A stretch of 64,000 bases of DNA, from assembly GCF_024343675.1 (NCBI RefSeq), contig NZ_RJUD01000002.1, forward strand, positions 224,264 through 288,263, read 5' to 3'. This document shows positions 9,615-17,882 of the stretch, piece after piece. The notes under the pieces are model-generated. The model ran no database searches. It worked only from the letters and a program-made list of their open reading frames with translations, and was not told the origin of the DNA. Both the position numbers and the translations under genes were made by a program. Positions within the stretch are counted from its first letter, which is position 1. Each line of letters opens with the position of its first letter. This DNA is from Lacihabitans sp. CS3-21 (GTDB lineage Bacteria; Bacteroidota; Bacteroidia; Cytophagales; Spirosomataceae).

Positions 9615-10889
9615 ATGTCATCAAGAAGAAATTTTCTTTCCAAAGCTGCTTTGACATCAGTTTTGGCAGTAAGTCCATTGTTAAACTTTGGCCGAGAATA
9701 TGAGGTTGCGGTAGATAAAACACCCAAAAGCTCGGCTCCATCTGATCTTAAAATTACAGATATTAAATGTGGATACATCAGAAATGGCCACAGTCTTTTC
9801 GTGAAAATATACACCAATCAAGACATAGTAGGCCATGGCGAAGGCGTGGATGCCACTCCAGGGACATATCATTTGGTGAAAATGTTTGGGCAAAGGATAA
9901 AAGGTAAAAGTCCGCTCAATGTTCATAGACTTTTTGAAGATATTCGAAAGTCAGGCTTCTTTGAAGGTGCTCAATCTGGTATGTATGTTGCGGTATTGAC
10001 TGCTGTAGAAACCGCTCTTTGGGATATCGCTGGCAAAGCCTTGGGGGTTCCAGTTTACCAACTTTTAGGCGGTAAATTTCGCGACACTATCAGGTTATAT
10101 ATGGATACAGCTTTGTATCAAAACAGACTCCCAAAACCTTCGGATTTTGCAGAATCGGCACTAGAAGCTGTGAAAATGGGTTTTAACGCTGTGAAATTTG
10201 ACCTTGACCAAGCCAATGACCCCAACAAATATGACAAATATAACTGGACAGCTAGTCCAGCCGAACTCCAACGTATGTATGACCAAATGGCAGCTGCAAG
10301 AGCCGCAGTTGGTCCAAACGTAGATATATGTGCCGACATGCATGGCCGTTATGACGCCATTACGGGGGAGAAAATCGCCAAAATGCTTGAACCCCTTAAT
10401 CTCATGTGGCTAGAGGAACCCATTCCAGCGGAAAACGCCGATGCCTATAAAAAAATAACCAGTTCGACTTCTACACCAATTTGTGCTGGAGAGAATCATT
10501 ATTTGGCTTATGGATTTAGGCCTTTGTTGGAATCGGGTGCTGTTGATATTATCATGCCGGATTTGCAAAAAGCCGGAGGATTGGGCGAGGGACAAAGAAT
10601 TGCTAATTTGGCCAACTTGTATTATGTACCGTTCGCTCCACACATGGTAGCATCATATTTGGGTGCAATGGCTTCAGCCCATGTTTGTGCTTCGGTGCCA
10701 AACTTCATGATTTTGGAGTGGCAAATTTACTTTCATAAAGACCCAATGTTTAAGGAAATCGTGAATTATGACCCATCGATGATTAAAAATGGACAAATAA
10801 CGCTCTCAGAAAGACCTGGAATTGGAGTTGAAATTAACGAAGAAGCTATGCGTAAATATGCTCCAGTTGGGGTGCCGTTTTTTGAGTAA
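9615..10889 (+). CDS. Tat-exported mandelate racemase/muconate lactonizing (enolase-superfamily) enzyme 2
   Basis: 424 residues with an N-terminal Tat-type signal (SSRRNFLSK, hydrophobic to about 24). Visible active-site elements: Lys194-Asp196 (KFD), metal ligands Asp241 (ADMHGRYD), Glu267 (WLEEP) and Glu293 (AGEN), and His343 (APHM). The DMHGR segment and the general-acid/base layout recall galactonate/mannonate-type dehydratases more than racemases, but family resemblance does not fix the substrate. It lacks the long N-terminal extension and the Gly/Asn-rich insert of the first enzyme. It is the last gene of the locus and is followed by a hairpin terminator. Confidence 0.91.
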   Translation: MSSRRNFLSKAALTSVLAVSPLLNFGREYEVAVDKTPKSSAPSDLKITDIKCGYIRNGHSLFVKIYTNQDIVGHGEGVDATPGTYHLVKMFGQRIKGKSPLNVHRLFEDIRKSGFFEGAQSGMYVAVLTAVETALWDIAGKALGVPVYQLLGGKFRDTIRLYMDTALYQNRLPKPSDFAESALEAVKMGFNAVKFDLDQANDPNKYDKYNWTASPAELQRMYDQMAAARAAVGPNVDICADMHGRYDAITGEKIAKMLEPLNLMWLEEPIPAENADAYKKITSSTSTPICAGENHYLAYGFRPLLESGAVDIIMPDLQKAGGLGEGQRIANLANLYYVPFAPHMVASYLGAMASAHVCASVPNFMILEWQIYFHKDPMFKEIVNYDPSMIKNGQITLSERPGIGVEINEEAMRKYAPVGVPFFE

Positions 10890-10917
10890 GTTAGTCTAAA
10901 TTTTTATATTGTTGCGG

Positions 10918-10976
10918 GAAATAAGTAAAAGGTTTCGGAGTTTTGTAATTCTTACTTTTTACTTATTTCTTTTTAA
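10918..10976 (+). terminator. Terminator between convergent enolase and helicase genes
   Basis: Perfect 13-bp arms, GAAATAAGTAAAA at 10918-10930 and TTTTACTTATTTC at 10957-10969, followed by a T-run. It ends the + strand catabolic locus. The matching A-run on the left side is weaker, so bidirectional action for the convergent helicase gene is possible but less certain. Confidence 0.75.
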
Positions 10977-10978
10977 GT

Positions 10979-13900
10979 TCACCTTCCCAAAACCTCCAAC
11001 AATTCCTTACGATTAAAGGCTTTAAAAATATCAGCTTCTGTATTTACTAATTTGCCTGCCAATTCTTTTTTGGAGGCTTGAAGTTTGAGCATTTTGTCCT
11101 CAATGGTGTTGGGGCAAATGAGTCTCACAGCTATCACCTTATTTTTCTGTCCGATTCTATAAACACGGTCAATGGCTTGGTTTTCAACTGCTGGATTCCA
11201 CCATGGATCTACCAAATACACATAGTCTGCTTCGGTGAGATTCAGTCCAACTCCACCTGCTTTCAGGCTTATTAAAAAGACGCTTACTTCTAGATTTTCT
11301 TGAAAGTTTTTGATTTTTTCTGCTCGGTTTTTGGTTTGACCAGTTAGGTATTCGAAATTGATGTTTCGTTCTAATAAGGCCTTTTTTATCAAATCCAACA
11401 TTCCCACAAACTGTGAGAAAATCAAAACTTTATGATCAGCAATCTGACCTTCCAATTGCTCTAAAAGAACCTCGATTTTCGCAGAAACTTCGTTTGGATA
11501 TTCGTCATCGGGTAGGAGTGAAGGTGAGTCACAGATTTGACGGAGTTTAGTAAGTCCTGTCAAAACATGCATCGGGCTGATTTCTTCATCCGTTTTGTGT
11601 TGCAAATAATCTCGAAGTTCGGCCTCATGCGTATCATAAATCGCTCTTTGGTCTATGCCCATTTCGCAGTAAATCAACATTTCTGTTTTTGAAGGTAATT
11701 CTTCAATCACTTGTTTTTTGGTTCTCCTGAGTATAAAAGGACTTATTTTCTTGCGTAATTCTTCTGCTCGCCGACTTTCTTTAAATTTATCTATCGGCTC
11801 AGCATAAATGTCTTTAAAATAGGCTTTACTTCCTAACAAATCTGGACAAGCGAAAGACAATTGGCCATACAAATCGTAGGTGTTATTCTCAATTGGCGTT
11901 CCGGTTAAAACAATTTTGTTTCGAGAGAGCAACATTCTAGCCGCTCGGTATCGCTGCGATTCTGGGTTTTTGATGGCTTGTGATTCATCTAAAATGATAT
12001 AGTTGAACGTAATGTTTTTTAGAAAATGTAAGTCAGAAAGAAGCGTGCCATAAGTGGTTAGAATTACATCAAAACCTTTGATTTCTTCTTTTGAATTTAA
12101 TTTTGAATTCCCATAATGAGAGGCAATATTCAAGCTAGGTGCAAATTTACTGAACTCATCCAACCAATTGAACATCAGAGAAGTTGGAACAATAATCAAA
12201 CTTTGTTGCTCTGGATGTTTTTGTTTTTGAATCAAAAGAAAAGCTATAATTTGGATAGTTTTCCCTAATCCCATGTCATCGGCAAGACAAGCTCCAAAAT
12301 TAAATCCGTCAAGGAAATTCAACCAATTGAGTCCATGTTTTTGGTAATCTCGCAATGTTGCGTTTAAATCTCTTGGAACTTCAACATTTTCAATCGTATC
12401 AAAATGCTCAAATTTTGATTTTAGATAGCTTACTTCGGCCCAAGTTTCTTTGCTTATGACCTCTTCTTCATACAATTCCAAAATATCTAAAAATCTAGAT
12501 TTTGGCGTTCGAATCAATGCTCCTTCCAGTTTCCCCGCTTTGAAATAATTGGAAAACTTCTTTATCCATTCTTCAGGAATCAAGCCCAAAGTGCCGTCAT
12601 CCAATTCCACAAATTTTGATTTATTCCTTAGCGATTTGTGCAAAACTTTTAGAGGCACATCTTTTTTGCCGAATTTTAGATTTACTTTGGTATCAAACCA
12701 ATCAATTCCAGAGGCAACACTGATTTCTACTGAGGCTTTGTAAGGACTCAACTTATTATTGGTCAAAGAATTAAAACCTAGAACTTTTACATTGTTTTCT
12801 CTTAGAATTTCAAAGAAATCTAGAAACCAATTGTCGTCCAGAAACTTTTGTTTATGCAAATAGAAATAATTTCCATTGACCAATTGGTCTGCAAATTCTG
12901 GATGCAATCGAGAAATCAAAGCCGTAAAATTCAATTCTGCCGCATCATCTCGTTCCACCGAGAAGTGGTTTCCATTGGGGTCTACATCAATTAATTGTTT
13001 TTTAGAATGAACCGCCACCTCCAGAGCACCATATTTCAATACTGGCGTGATGTTAATAAAATTCTTTTCGTCGGTTAGGTAAATGAGTTTTTCTACTTCA
13101 TAACTACTTTCCCATTCTGACGATTTTCCTTCTTTTTTCTTTTTGATAAAGGCATATTCAATACTCACTTTGTCCGACATGGAATCGAGAATTTCTTTTC
13201 TGAAAACCTCAAATTTTGAAGGGTAAATAAGCATAATTGCCCGTTTTTCTGTAAAATATTTAATGATTGGCAACATTTCAGCGTCAGAAATAAAAACCAA
13301 TCTTTCGCCAATTTGAAAGAAACAATTGAATCTGATTTTCAAATCTTGGAGTGCATATATATGCTCATTGATAGTTACGCTTGTGGTTACCTCATAAAAA
13401 GGCTCTTTCAAATTCACTTTAATATTTAAGCCCAAAGAAGCATTTTCAAGTTTAATCGGAATAAGATTGTTTGCTGAAATGCTATCGTTTTCAGATATAT
13501 AAAAATTAAGAGAAAGAGGGTTCTTAACAATAAAATTAATCGCCTGATTATCATTCCATTCGGTGTTTTTTTGCACTTTTGCTATTGCTGTAAAAAAACG
13601 AATAACTTCAGGTTTTTCATAATTCCAAACTTCATTTAGCGGGTCAATTTGGGTAAAAGGAGATTTGATTTTACCGTTTTTTCCAAATGCGGCATCGTAA
13701 AGTTCGAGGGAATAAGTTTCTTGAAATTTATTTCTTCTAAAAACTAGGATTTGCTGTGTTGATTCACTCTTTTCTGTTTCAGAAGAATCACTGTTTTTTG
13801 TAAATAATTTACTTTTTAGAAAAGAAGTAGATTTTTCATCCACCGGAATCAGCTCGGGGTTTATCGGAACCACAGAAGTCTGTTTAGCATCATATTTTAA

Positions 13901-14299
13901 TCCAAAATATTTCTCCAAATCTTCTTCATCGGCCATTCCGTAGGCTTCAGCTGCTTTTTTTATTTTTTCATGACGAAGTTTTTTGTCGAAAAATTCTTTT
14001 AGGTCGGGTTTAGTAATGAGTGTTTGCAAAACCAAAGTTTGGTGTTCGCATAGGGTACTTTTAACGGCACTACATCCACAAGTCAGCACTAAATCAGATT
14101 CAATCTGACTTACCGCAACATCAGGCAGGTTTTTACTTTGGCTATTCAAAGCAAAGAGGGCATTATCTATTTCAATGTTGAGTGGCTGCACATCTACATT
14201 TTTGAGTCCCAAACTTATCTCCACACCATAGCGAAAAGTGTCGGCGTAGGTTAGTGATGACACTTGGTGGTTTTTTAGGATGTAAGTTTGGGGGTGCAT
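10979..14299 (-). CDS. SNF2-family helicase with SWIM zinc finger
   Basis: 1106 residues. A SWIM-type zinc finger is near the N-terminus (Cys74, Cys76, Cys84, His86; pattern CGC...CEH), followed by a long divergent region, then the SNF2 ATPase: Walker A DDMGLGKT near 675, the DESQ Walker B box near 770, and the C-terminal helicase lobe with GVGLNLTEAD and the RxxRIGQ arginine-finger motif near 1005-1060. The family translocates on duplex DNA and remodels bound proteins (HepA/RapA-like). No methyltransferase or nuclease partner is adjacent, so a defence role is not supported. A shorter SWIM/SNF2 gene lies at 47201-49657. Start is the ATG at 14299. Confidence 0.93.
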   Translation of the reverse strand: MHPQTYILKNHQVSSLTYADTFRYGVEISLGLKNVDVQPLNIEIDNALFALNSQSKNLPDVAVSQIESDLVLTCGCSAVKSTLCEHQTLVLQTLITKPDLKEFFDKKLRHEKIKKAAEAYGMADEEDLEKYFGLKYDAKQTSVVPINPELIPVDEKSTSFLKSKLFTKNSDSSETEKSESTQQILVFRRNKFQETYSLELYDAAFGKNGKIKSPFTQIDPLNEVWNYEKPEVIRFFTAIAKVQKNTEWNDNQAINFIVKNPLSLNFYISENDSISANNLIPIKLENASLGLNIKVNLKEPFYEVTTSVTINEHIYALQDLKIRFNCFFQIGERLVFISDAEMLPIIKYFTEKRAIMLIYPSKFEVFRKEILDSMSDKVSIEYAFIKKKKEGKSSEWESSYEVEKLIYLTDEKNFINITPVLKYGALEVAVHSKKQLIDVDPNGNHFSVERDDAAELNFTALISRLHPEFADQLVNGNYFYLHKQKFLDDNWFLDFFEILRENNVKVLGFNSLTNNKLSPYKASVEISVASGIDWFDTKVNLKFGKKDVPLKVLHKSLRNKSKFVELDDGTLGLIPEEWIKKFSNYFKAGKLEGALIRTPKSRFLDILELYEEEVISKETWAEVSYLKSKFEHFDTIENVEVPRDLNATLRDYQKHGLNWLNFLDGFNFGACLADDMGLGKTIQIIAFLLIQKQKHPEQQSLIIVPTSLMFNWLDEFSKFAPSLNIASHYGNSKLNSKEEIKGFDVILTTYGTLLSDLHFLKNITFNYIILDESQAIKNPESQRYRAARMLLSRNKIVLTGTPIENNTYDLYGQLSFACPDLLGSKAYFKDIYAEPIDKFKESRRAEELRKKISPFILRRTKKQVIEELPSKTEMLIYCEMGIDQRAIYDTHEAELRDYLQHKTDEEISPMHVLTGLTKLRQICDSPSLLPDDEYPNEVSAKIEVLLEQLEGQIADHKVLIFSQFVGMLDLIKKALLERNINFEYLTGQTKNRAEKIKNFQENLEVSVFLISLKAGGVGLNLTEADYVYLVDPWWNPAVENQAIDRVYRIGQKNKVIAVRLICPNTIEDKMLKLQASKKELAGKLVNTEADIFKAFNRKELLEVLGR

Positions 14300-14301
14300 T
14301 T

Positions 14302-14571
14302 GTCAGAATAAGTTCCGATAACTATCGGAATTTAGGATTAGATGATTTTAAGATATTTTCTTAATAATTTTTTTTTTTTTTTTATTTCTATTAATGATCA
14401 TTCAATCCTTAAATCATATGAAACCTAATTCAGACACTCTCATTTCAATTGTCAGAATTAGGATTTGTTGGATTAGCGGATTTTAAGATTTTATACCATT
14501 GAATACTTTCTTATTCTTTTTTTCAAATAGCCAATAACTAATCCTGAAATCTTAAGAATCCTAATCAAGAC
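14302..14571. repeat. Cluster of GTCAGAATTAGGATT-type inverted repeats downstream of the GxxExxY gene
   Basis: Four related copies. Forward copies start at 14302 (interrupted by a TTCCGAT/ATCGGAA hairpin at 14313-14330) and at 14451 (GTCAGAATTAGGATT...). Reverse copies end at 14435 (CCTAATTCAGAC) and at 14571 (CCTAATCAAGAC). They form two forward/reverse pairs, 14302/14435 and 14451/14571. The second pair stops three bases from the end of the GxxExxY gene. A poly-T run lies near 14369-14385. A fifth copy lies upstream of the gene at 15021-15061. Confidence 0.75.
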
Positions 14572-14573
14572 AA

Positions 14574-14963
14574 TTATTCCCTCTTGTTCTCAGGATGATT
14601 AACATTGTAAACTCTCTTAAAATCTAAGCTTTTAGCTCCAAAATTTATCAATAATCCAATTGGTAAATTGTAAGCTTGGCAATAATTCATTGCTTGAGCT
14701 AGATGTACGGCATCCAGTTGGATTATTGCCTTAATCTCCACCATTATGCATCCTTCAACAAAGAAATCTACCCTTCTGCTACCAATATCATGACCATCAT
14801 AGTAAATATTCATCGTCATTTCCCTCTGAAAAACTAGGCCTTGTTTTGTCATTTCGATGTCTAAAGCTCTCTGGTAAATCACTTCCTGAAAACCATTTCC
14901 AAGTTCACTATGTACAGCCATAGCACAGCCTGTAATCTTATGCGTTATCTCTTTGTGTTTCAT
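14574..14963 (-). CDS. GxxExxY protein (PD-(D/E)XK nuclease superfamily fold)
   Basis: 129 residues from the ATG at 14963. The longer reading to 15005 adds a hydrophobic stretch not seen in the family. The signature G24-F-Q-E27-V-I-Y30 gives the family its name. Asp66 and the Glu76-Ile-Lys78 pair fit a PD-(D/E)XK core (VDFFVEG...VEIKAI), as in the PDDEXK_3 family. Biological function is unknown. The gene is embedded in inverted repeats related to each other (14302-14571 and 15021-15061), so it may be the cargo of a repeat-based element. Confidence 0.85.
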   Translation of the reverse strand: MKHKEITHKITGCAMAVHSELGNGFQEVIYQRALDIEMTKQGLVFQREMTMNIYYDGHDIGSRRVDFFVEGCIMVEIKAIIQLDAVHLAQAMNYCQAYNLPIGLLINFGAKSLDFKRVYNVNHPENKRE

Positions 14964-15020
14964 TAGAATAAAAATGTAAATCTGAATAAAAAATGCACCT
15001 TTCAAATACTTGTCAAGGCT

Positions 15021-15061
15021 GAATCTTAAAATCTTTTAATCCTAAGAATCCTAATTCCGAC
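15021..15061. repeat. Upstream copy of the GxxExxY-flanking repeat (reverse orientation)
   Basis: Its reverse complement begins GTCGGAATTAGGATT and continues GGATTAAAAGATTTTAAGATT. It matches the forward copy at 14451-14492 over about 40 bases with few mismatches. With that copy it makes an imperfect inverted repeat around the GxxExxY gene. Confidence 0.75.
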
Positions 15062-15067
15062 GTTTTT

Positions 15068-15568
15068 TTAGAATTCCTCCACCTTCACCTTCGGCTTCCC
15101 AAATTTCCCCCTTTTAACCAAGTACAAATTAGAATATTCGCCGTCTTCTAGGTCTTTTTTAAGGAATTCTTTCTCGGCTAATCCATTGATAATATGTCGG
15201 ATTGTATTGCTATGGCCTACCACCAAAGTATTTTGCTTTGATTTTTTCAAGGATTCTATCAAAGCCGATTGGTTTTTAGGCTCGTAAATTTCTATTTCAA
15301 GCATTTTGGCTTCGGACAATGGCTTTGCAGTGCTGGTGGTTCTAACGGTTTTGGTGGAATAAACTTTCTCAATTCCTTTATTTGACAATATACCTTTAAG
15401 TCTTTCAGCTCGCTGACTACCAGCTTCGGTAAGCAATGGGTCCTCTTTTGGTGTAGCAGACTTTTCTGCATGCCTGACTATATAAAAACTTGTGGTACAG
15501 GAGCTTAATGCCCATACCACAAGAATTGCTATCCATGTATTTTTCTTAGAAATTATCAGATTGTACAT
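15068..15568 (-). CDS. Histidine phosphatase (SixA/PGM-like) lipoprotein
   Basis: 166 residues. The N-terminus is a lipoprotein signal with a lipobox (ALSSC, Cys near 24). The histidine phosphatase core follows: VRHAEK near 32-37 carries the phospho-accepting His, LTEAGSQRAERL near 46-57 is the usual second block, and VVGHSN near 117-122 holds the second catalytic His. The short single-domain form resembles SixA. Location is periplasmic or membrane-anchored; the substrate is unknown. Its start lies 23 bases inside the end of the upstream TIM-barrel gene, so the two are probably translationally coupled. Confidence 0.88.
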   Translation of the reverse strand: MYNLIISKKNTWIAILVVWALSSCTTSFYIVRHAEKSATPKEDPLLTEAGSQRAERLKGILSNKGIEKVYSTKTVRTTSTAKPLSEAKMLEIEIYEPKNQSALIESLKKSKQNTLVVGHSNTIRHIINGLAEKEFLKKDLEDGEYSNLYLVKRGKFGKPKVKVEEF

Positions 15569-16475
15569 AGGCTTTTATAAGTTTTTGCTCACCTTCTTTG
15601 CCTGGAAACATATTGCCATGCTCCATACCCATTATAAACTCTTGCTTATTGGCTTTGGCTTTATCATGGATATGTTTGAAAAGGAAATTGTAATTGATTT
15701 CGCCCGTGGTTGGTTCTTTTCTACCCGGTTCGTCACCGATTTGGAAATAAGCAATTTCGTCCCAAACTAAATCCATGTTTCTGGTCATTTCGCCTTCGTT
15801 GCGTTGCATGTGCCACATGTCAAATAGTATTTTGCATGAAGGACTATTGACGGCCTTGCAAATCAAATAGCTTTGATCAGAATTTTGCAAAAACAAGTCT
15901 GGCGTATCGCTCAATGGCTCCATAACCATTACCAATCCGTGTGGTTCAAATATGTCGCAGGCCCTTCTGTATGCATCTATTACGTTGGCTGTTTGGATTC
16001 CCATCGGCAGTTTTCTTTCAAAAAAACCAGGTACTACGGTCATGTACTTAGCATTGCATCGTTTGGCTGTTTCTACGGATTCGCGACAAGTTTTTAAGAA
16101 ATTTTCTAAGAACTCAGGCTTTCCAGAGGCCAAAGATATTTTCCAGTTTTCTCCACCATCTATCACAAAAACACCCATTTTCATGCCCAGCTTGTTGAGC
16201 GTTTCGCCTATTTTCTTTTGCGTTTCAACGGGTCTTTTGAGCATTCCGTTGTCTTCCAAAGCCATAAATCCATTGTCGGCCATAAATTGAAGTTGATCGA
16301 ATAAATCTTCTCCAGCGGAATGCTTAAACATCCCAAAATGCGGTGCATAAAGCATTTTGAAATTGTTTTTTTCAATTTTGGGTTGGTGAGCAAAAACACT
16401 TTGAGTTAAACCACCCAAGCTTAAAATTGAGGCAGTTCCAATGCTTTTTTTGATAAATTCTCTTCTGTTATTCAT
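15546..16475 (-). CDS. Tat-exported sugar phosphate isomerase/epimerase-type TIM barrel (hydroxypyruvate isomerase-like)
   Basis: 309 residues. The N-terminal Tat motif NNRREFIKKS precedes a hydrophobic stretch ending near HQP. The AP-endonuclease-2/xylose-isomerase-like TIM barrel runs from about 40 to 300, with metal-binding acid positions suggested by MEPL (near 180), DMWHMQR (near 220) and the closing MEHGN. It resembles hydroxypyruvate isomerases. Export suggests it acts on sugars outside the cytoplasm. A second Tat-type member lies at 19738-20655. The exact reaction is not determined. Confidence 0.88.
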   Translation of the reverse strand: MNNRREFIKKSIGTASILSLGGLTQSVFAHQPKIEKNNFKMLYAPHFGMFKHSAGEDLFDQLQFMADNGFMALEDNGMLKRPVETQKKIGETLNKLGMKMGVFVIDGGENWKISLASGKPEFLENFLKTCRESVETAKRCNAKYMTVVPGFFERKLPMGIQTANVIDAYRRACDIFEPHGLVMVMEPLSDTPDLFLQNSDQSYLICKAVNSPSCKILFDMWHMQRNEGEMTRNMDLVWDEIAYFQIGDEPGRKEPTTGEINYNFLFKHIHDKAKANKQEFIMGMEHGNMFPGKEGEQKLIKAYVQSDNF

Positions 16476-16612
16476 TTTTTAAAGGTTGATTATAAGATAG
16501 ATGTAAAATTTCTTGATTTTTTTATTTGAAAATTATATTTTTTCTTGAATTTGTCATAGTTTTGTAACGCTATTTAACCTTAATAAACAATCAATCTTGA
16601 CCTTAAACATAG

Positions 16613-16638
16613 CCTCCTGAGCCATCGGGAGGTTTTTT
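16613..16638 (+). other. Hairpin with T-tail, oriented as a + strand terminator
   Basis: CCTCCTG at 16613-16619 pairs with CGGGAGG at 16626-16632, followed by six T. Read on the + strand it looks like a terminator, but both neighbours are on the - strand and the T-run overlaps the RidA stop codon. It may block antisense transcription or protect the RidA mRNA 3' end. Confidence 0.4.
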
Positions 16639-17005
16639 ATTTTACAGCAATTACTGATATTTCCACGTTAACATCTTTGGGCAATTTGGCCACTTGCACA
16701 GTTTCTCTTGCAGGAGGATTTTCTGGATAAAAGCTGCCATAAACTTCATTTACAACAGCAAAATCATCCATGTTTTTTAGAAAAATACTCGATTTTACGA
16801 CGTTGGTATAGTCCATTTCAGCTTCAGCTAAAATATGACCCAGATTTTCCATAATTCGCTGTGTTTCGGCTTTGATGTCGCCTAGCGGTGCCAAATCCAA
16901 GGCTATTTGCCCCGAAACATAAAGTGTATTTCCAGCTAAAACAGCCTGAGAGTAGGGACCAATTGCCGCAGGGGCTTTTTCTGTAAATATTATTTTTTTG
17001 CTCAT
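16637..17005 (-). CDS. ridA: RidA family enamine/imine deaminase
   Basis: 122 residues, the normal length. The YjgF/YER057c/UK114 signature is present: KAPAAIGPYSQAV at the N-terminus, SGQIAL near 31-36, NVVKSSIFLKNMDDF in the middle and the PPARETVQVAKLPKDVNVEI block with the substrate-binding Arg. The trimeric cytoplasmic enzyme hydrolyses reactive 2-aminoacrylate-type enamines released by PLP enzymes. It is transcribed alone, with a 257-base AT-rich gap upstream. Confidence 0.95.
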   Translation of the reverse strand: MSKKIIFTEKAPAAIGPYSQAVLAGNTLYVSGQIALDLAPLGDIKAETQRIMENLGHILAEAEMDYTNVVKSSIFLKNMDDFAVVNEVYGSFYPENPPARETVQVAKLPKDVNVEISVIAVK

Positions 17006-17228
17006 TGATATTTTTTGAATAAAAGTAAAAATACGAGCAATTTTTGGGTTTGGAAATATTATAGGTGTTTTTTAGAATTATTGAGAATGAGAATAATAAA
17101 AATCTCATTTCATAGCTTTATTATTTCTCATTTCGAGGTTTTTGATTTCTAATTCCATTTTGAAATAGGTGAATTGTTTATATTTCTGATATACTTGACT
17201 ATTCAAAACTTTTCATCTTTTATTAATT

Positions 17229-17268
17229 CATTAGCACATTGACAAATTAGCAAATTAACGAATTAAAC
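17229..17268. repeat. Degenerate 8-bp tandem repeat
   Basis: Five consecutive 8-mers: CATTAGCA, CATTGACA, AATTAGCA, AATTAACG, AATTAAAC. The last overlaps the stop codon of the NUDIX gene. It lies in the 257-base gap 17006-17262, otherwise AT-rich and without coding signal. A similar 7-bp array lies at 57263-57297. Confidence 0.6.
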
Positions 17269-17829
17269 CAAACCTTCAATAAAAGCATGTTGCAAAAGCA
17301 TTATGGTTTTTGCATCTTTAATTTCTCCCGATTTTATCATTTTCATGGCTTCCACAAAATCAAGCTCTAGTACCTCAATGTTTTCATTATCTACCCCTCC
17401 ACCATCATTTACTTTGTGGTCTTTTGAATATTCAGCTACAAAAAAGTAGAGAATTTCAGTCACTGAGCCTGGCGACATATACACTTCAAAGACTTTTTTT
17501 ACATCAGTTACTTTGAAACCAGTTTCTTCTTCGGTTTCTCTTTTTATGCAATCTTCGGGGTTGTCTGCATCTAAAAGTCCAGCACAGGCTTCTATGAGCA
17601 TACCGTCTGTATTGCCATTCAGGTAAGTGGGCATTCTAAATTGTTTGGTCAGAATCACTGTTTTTGTGGTAGAATTGTACAACAAAATCACAGCTCCATT
17701 TCCTCTGTCGTAGGCCTCTCTGCTTTGTGTCACCCATTCTCCAGATTTCATTTGGTGGTCAAAAGTCACTTTTCGAAGCGTGTACCAATTGTCAGAAAGC
17801 ACTTCAGTTTTAATATTTTTAATATTCAT
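17263..17829 (-). CDS. NUDIX hydrolase, NudK (GDP-mannose pyrophosphatase)-like
   Basis: 188 residues. The Nudix box reads [21 protein letters not shown] near 103-123, with REx2EExG intact. The preceding TKQFRMP and following YMSPGSVTE are typical of the NudK/ADP-sugar pyrophosphatase branch, which hydrolyses nucleoside-diphosphate sugars to sugar phosphate and NMP. It is divergent from a DeoR-type regulator with 53 bases between the starts. That gap holds three phased ATGATT repeats, so regulation by the neighbour is likely. Confidence 0.9.
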   Translation of the reverse strand: MNIKNIKTEVLSDNWYTLRKVTFDHQMKSGEWVTQSREAYDRGNGAVILLYNSTTKTVILTKQFRMPTYLNGNTDGMLIEACAGLLDADNPEDCIKRETEEETGFKVTDVKKVFEVYMSPGSVTEILYFFVAEYSKDHKVNDGGGVDNENIEVLELDFVEAMKMIKSGEIKDAKTIMLLQHAFIEGLV

Positions 17830-17830
17830 T

Positions 17831-17863
17831 ATGATTGTTTATGATTAAAAATGATTATTTTTG
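17831..17863 (+). promoter_or_regulatory. Divergent control region: three 10-bp-phased ATGATT repeats over a Bacteroidota promoter
   Basis: ATGATT occurs at 17831, 17841 and 17851, exactly one helical turn apart. For the deoR-type gene, TTG at 17835-17837 and TATTTTTG (TAnnTTTG) at 17856-17863 are 18 bases apart, which fits the Bacteroidota -33/-7 promoter. The repeats overlap the -33 box, the spacer and the first T of the -7 box. DeoR-family proteins often bind direct repeats, so this is a good candidate operator for autoregulation and control of the NUDIX gene. Confidence 0.6.
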
Positions 17864-17882
17864 AACAAATATAGCATTAGAA

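Noticed and set aside
10979..14299. Phage-defence system built on the SNF2 helicase
   Set aside because: No methyltransferase, nuclease, phospholipase or other defence partner lies beside it; SWIM/SNF2 proteins are common in Bacteroidota housekeeping contexts.
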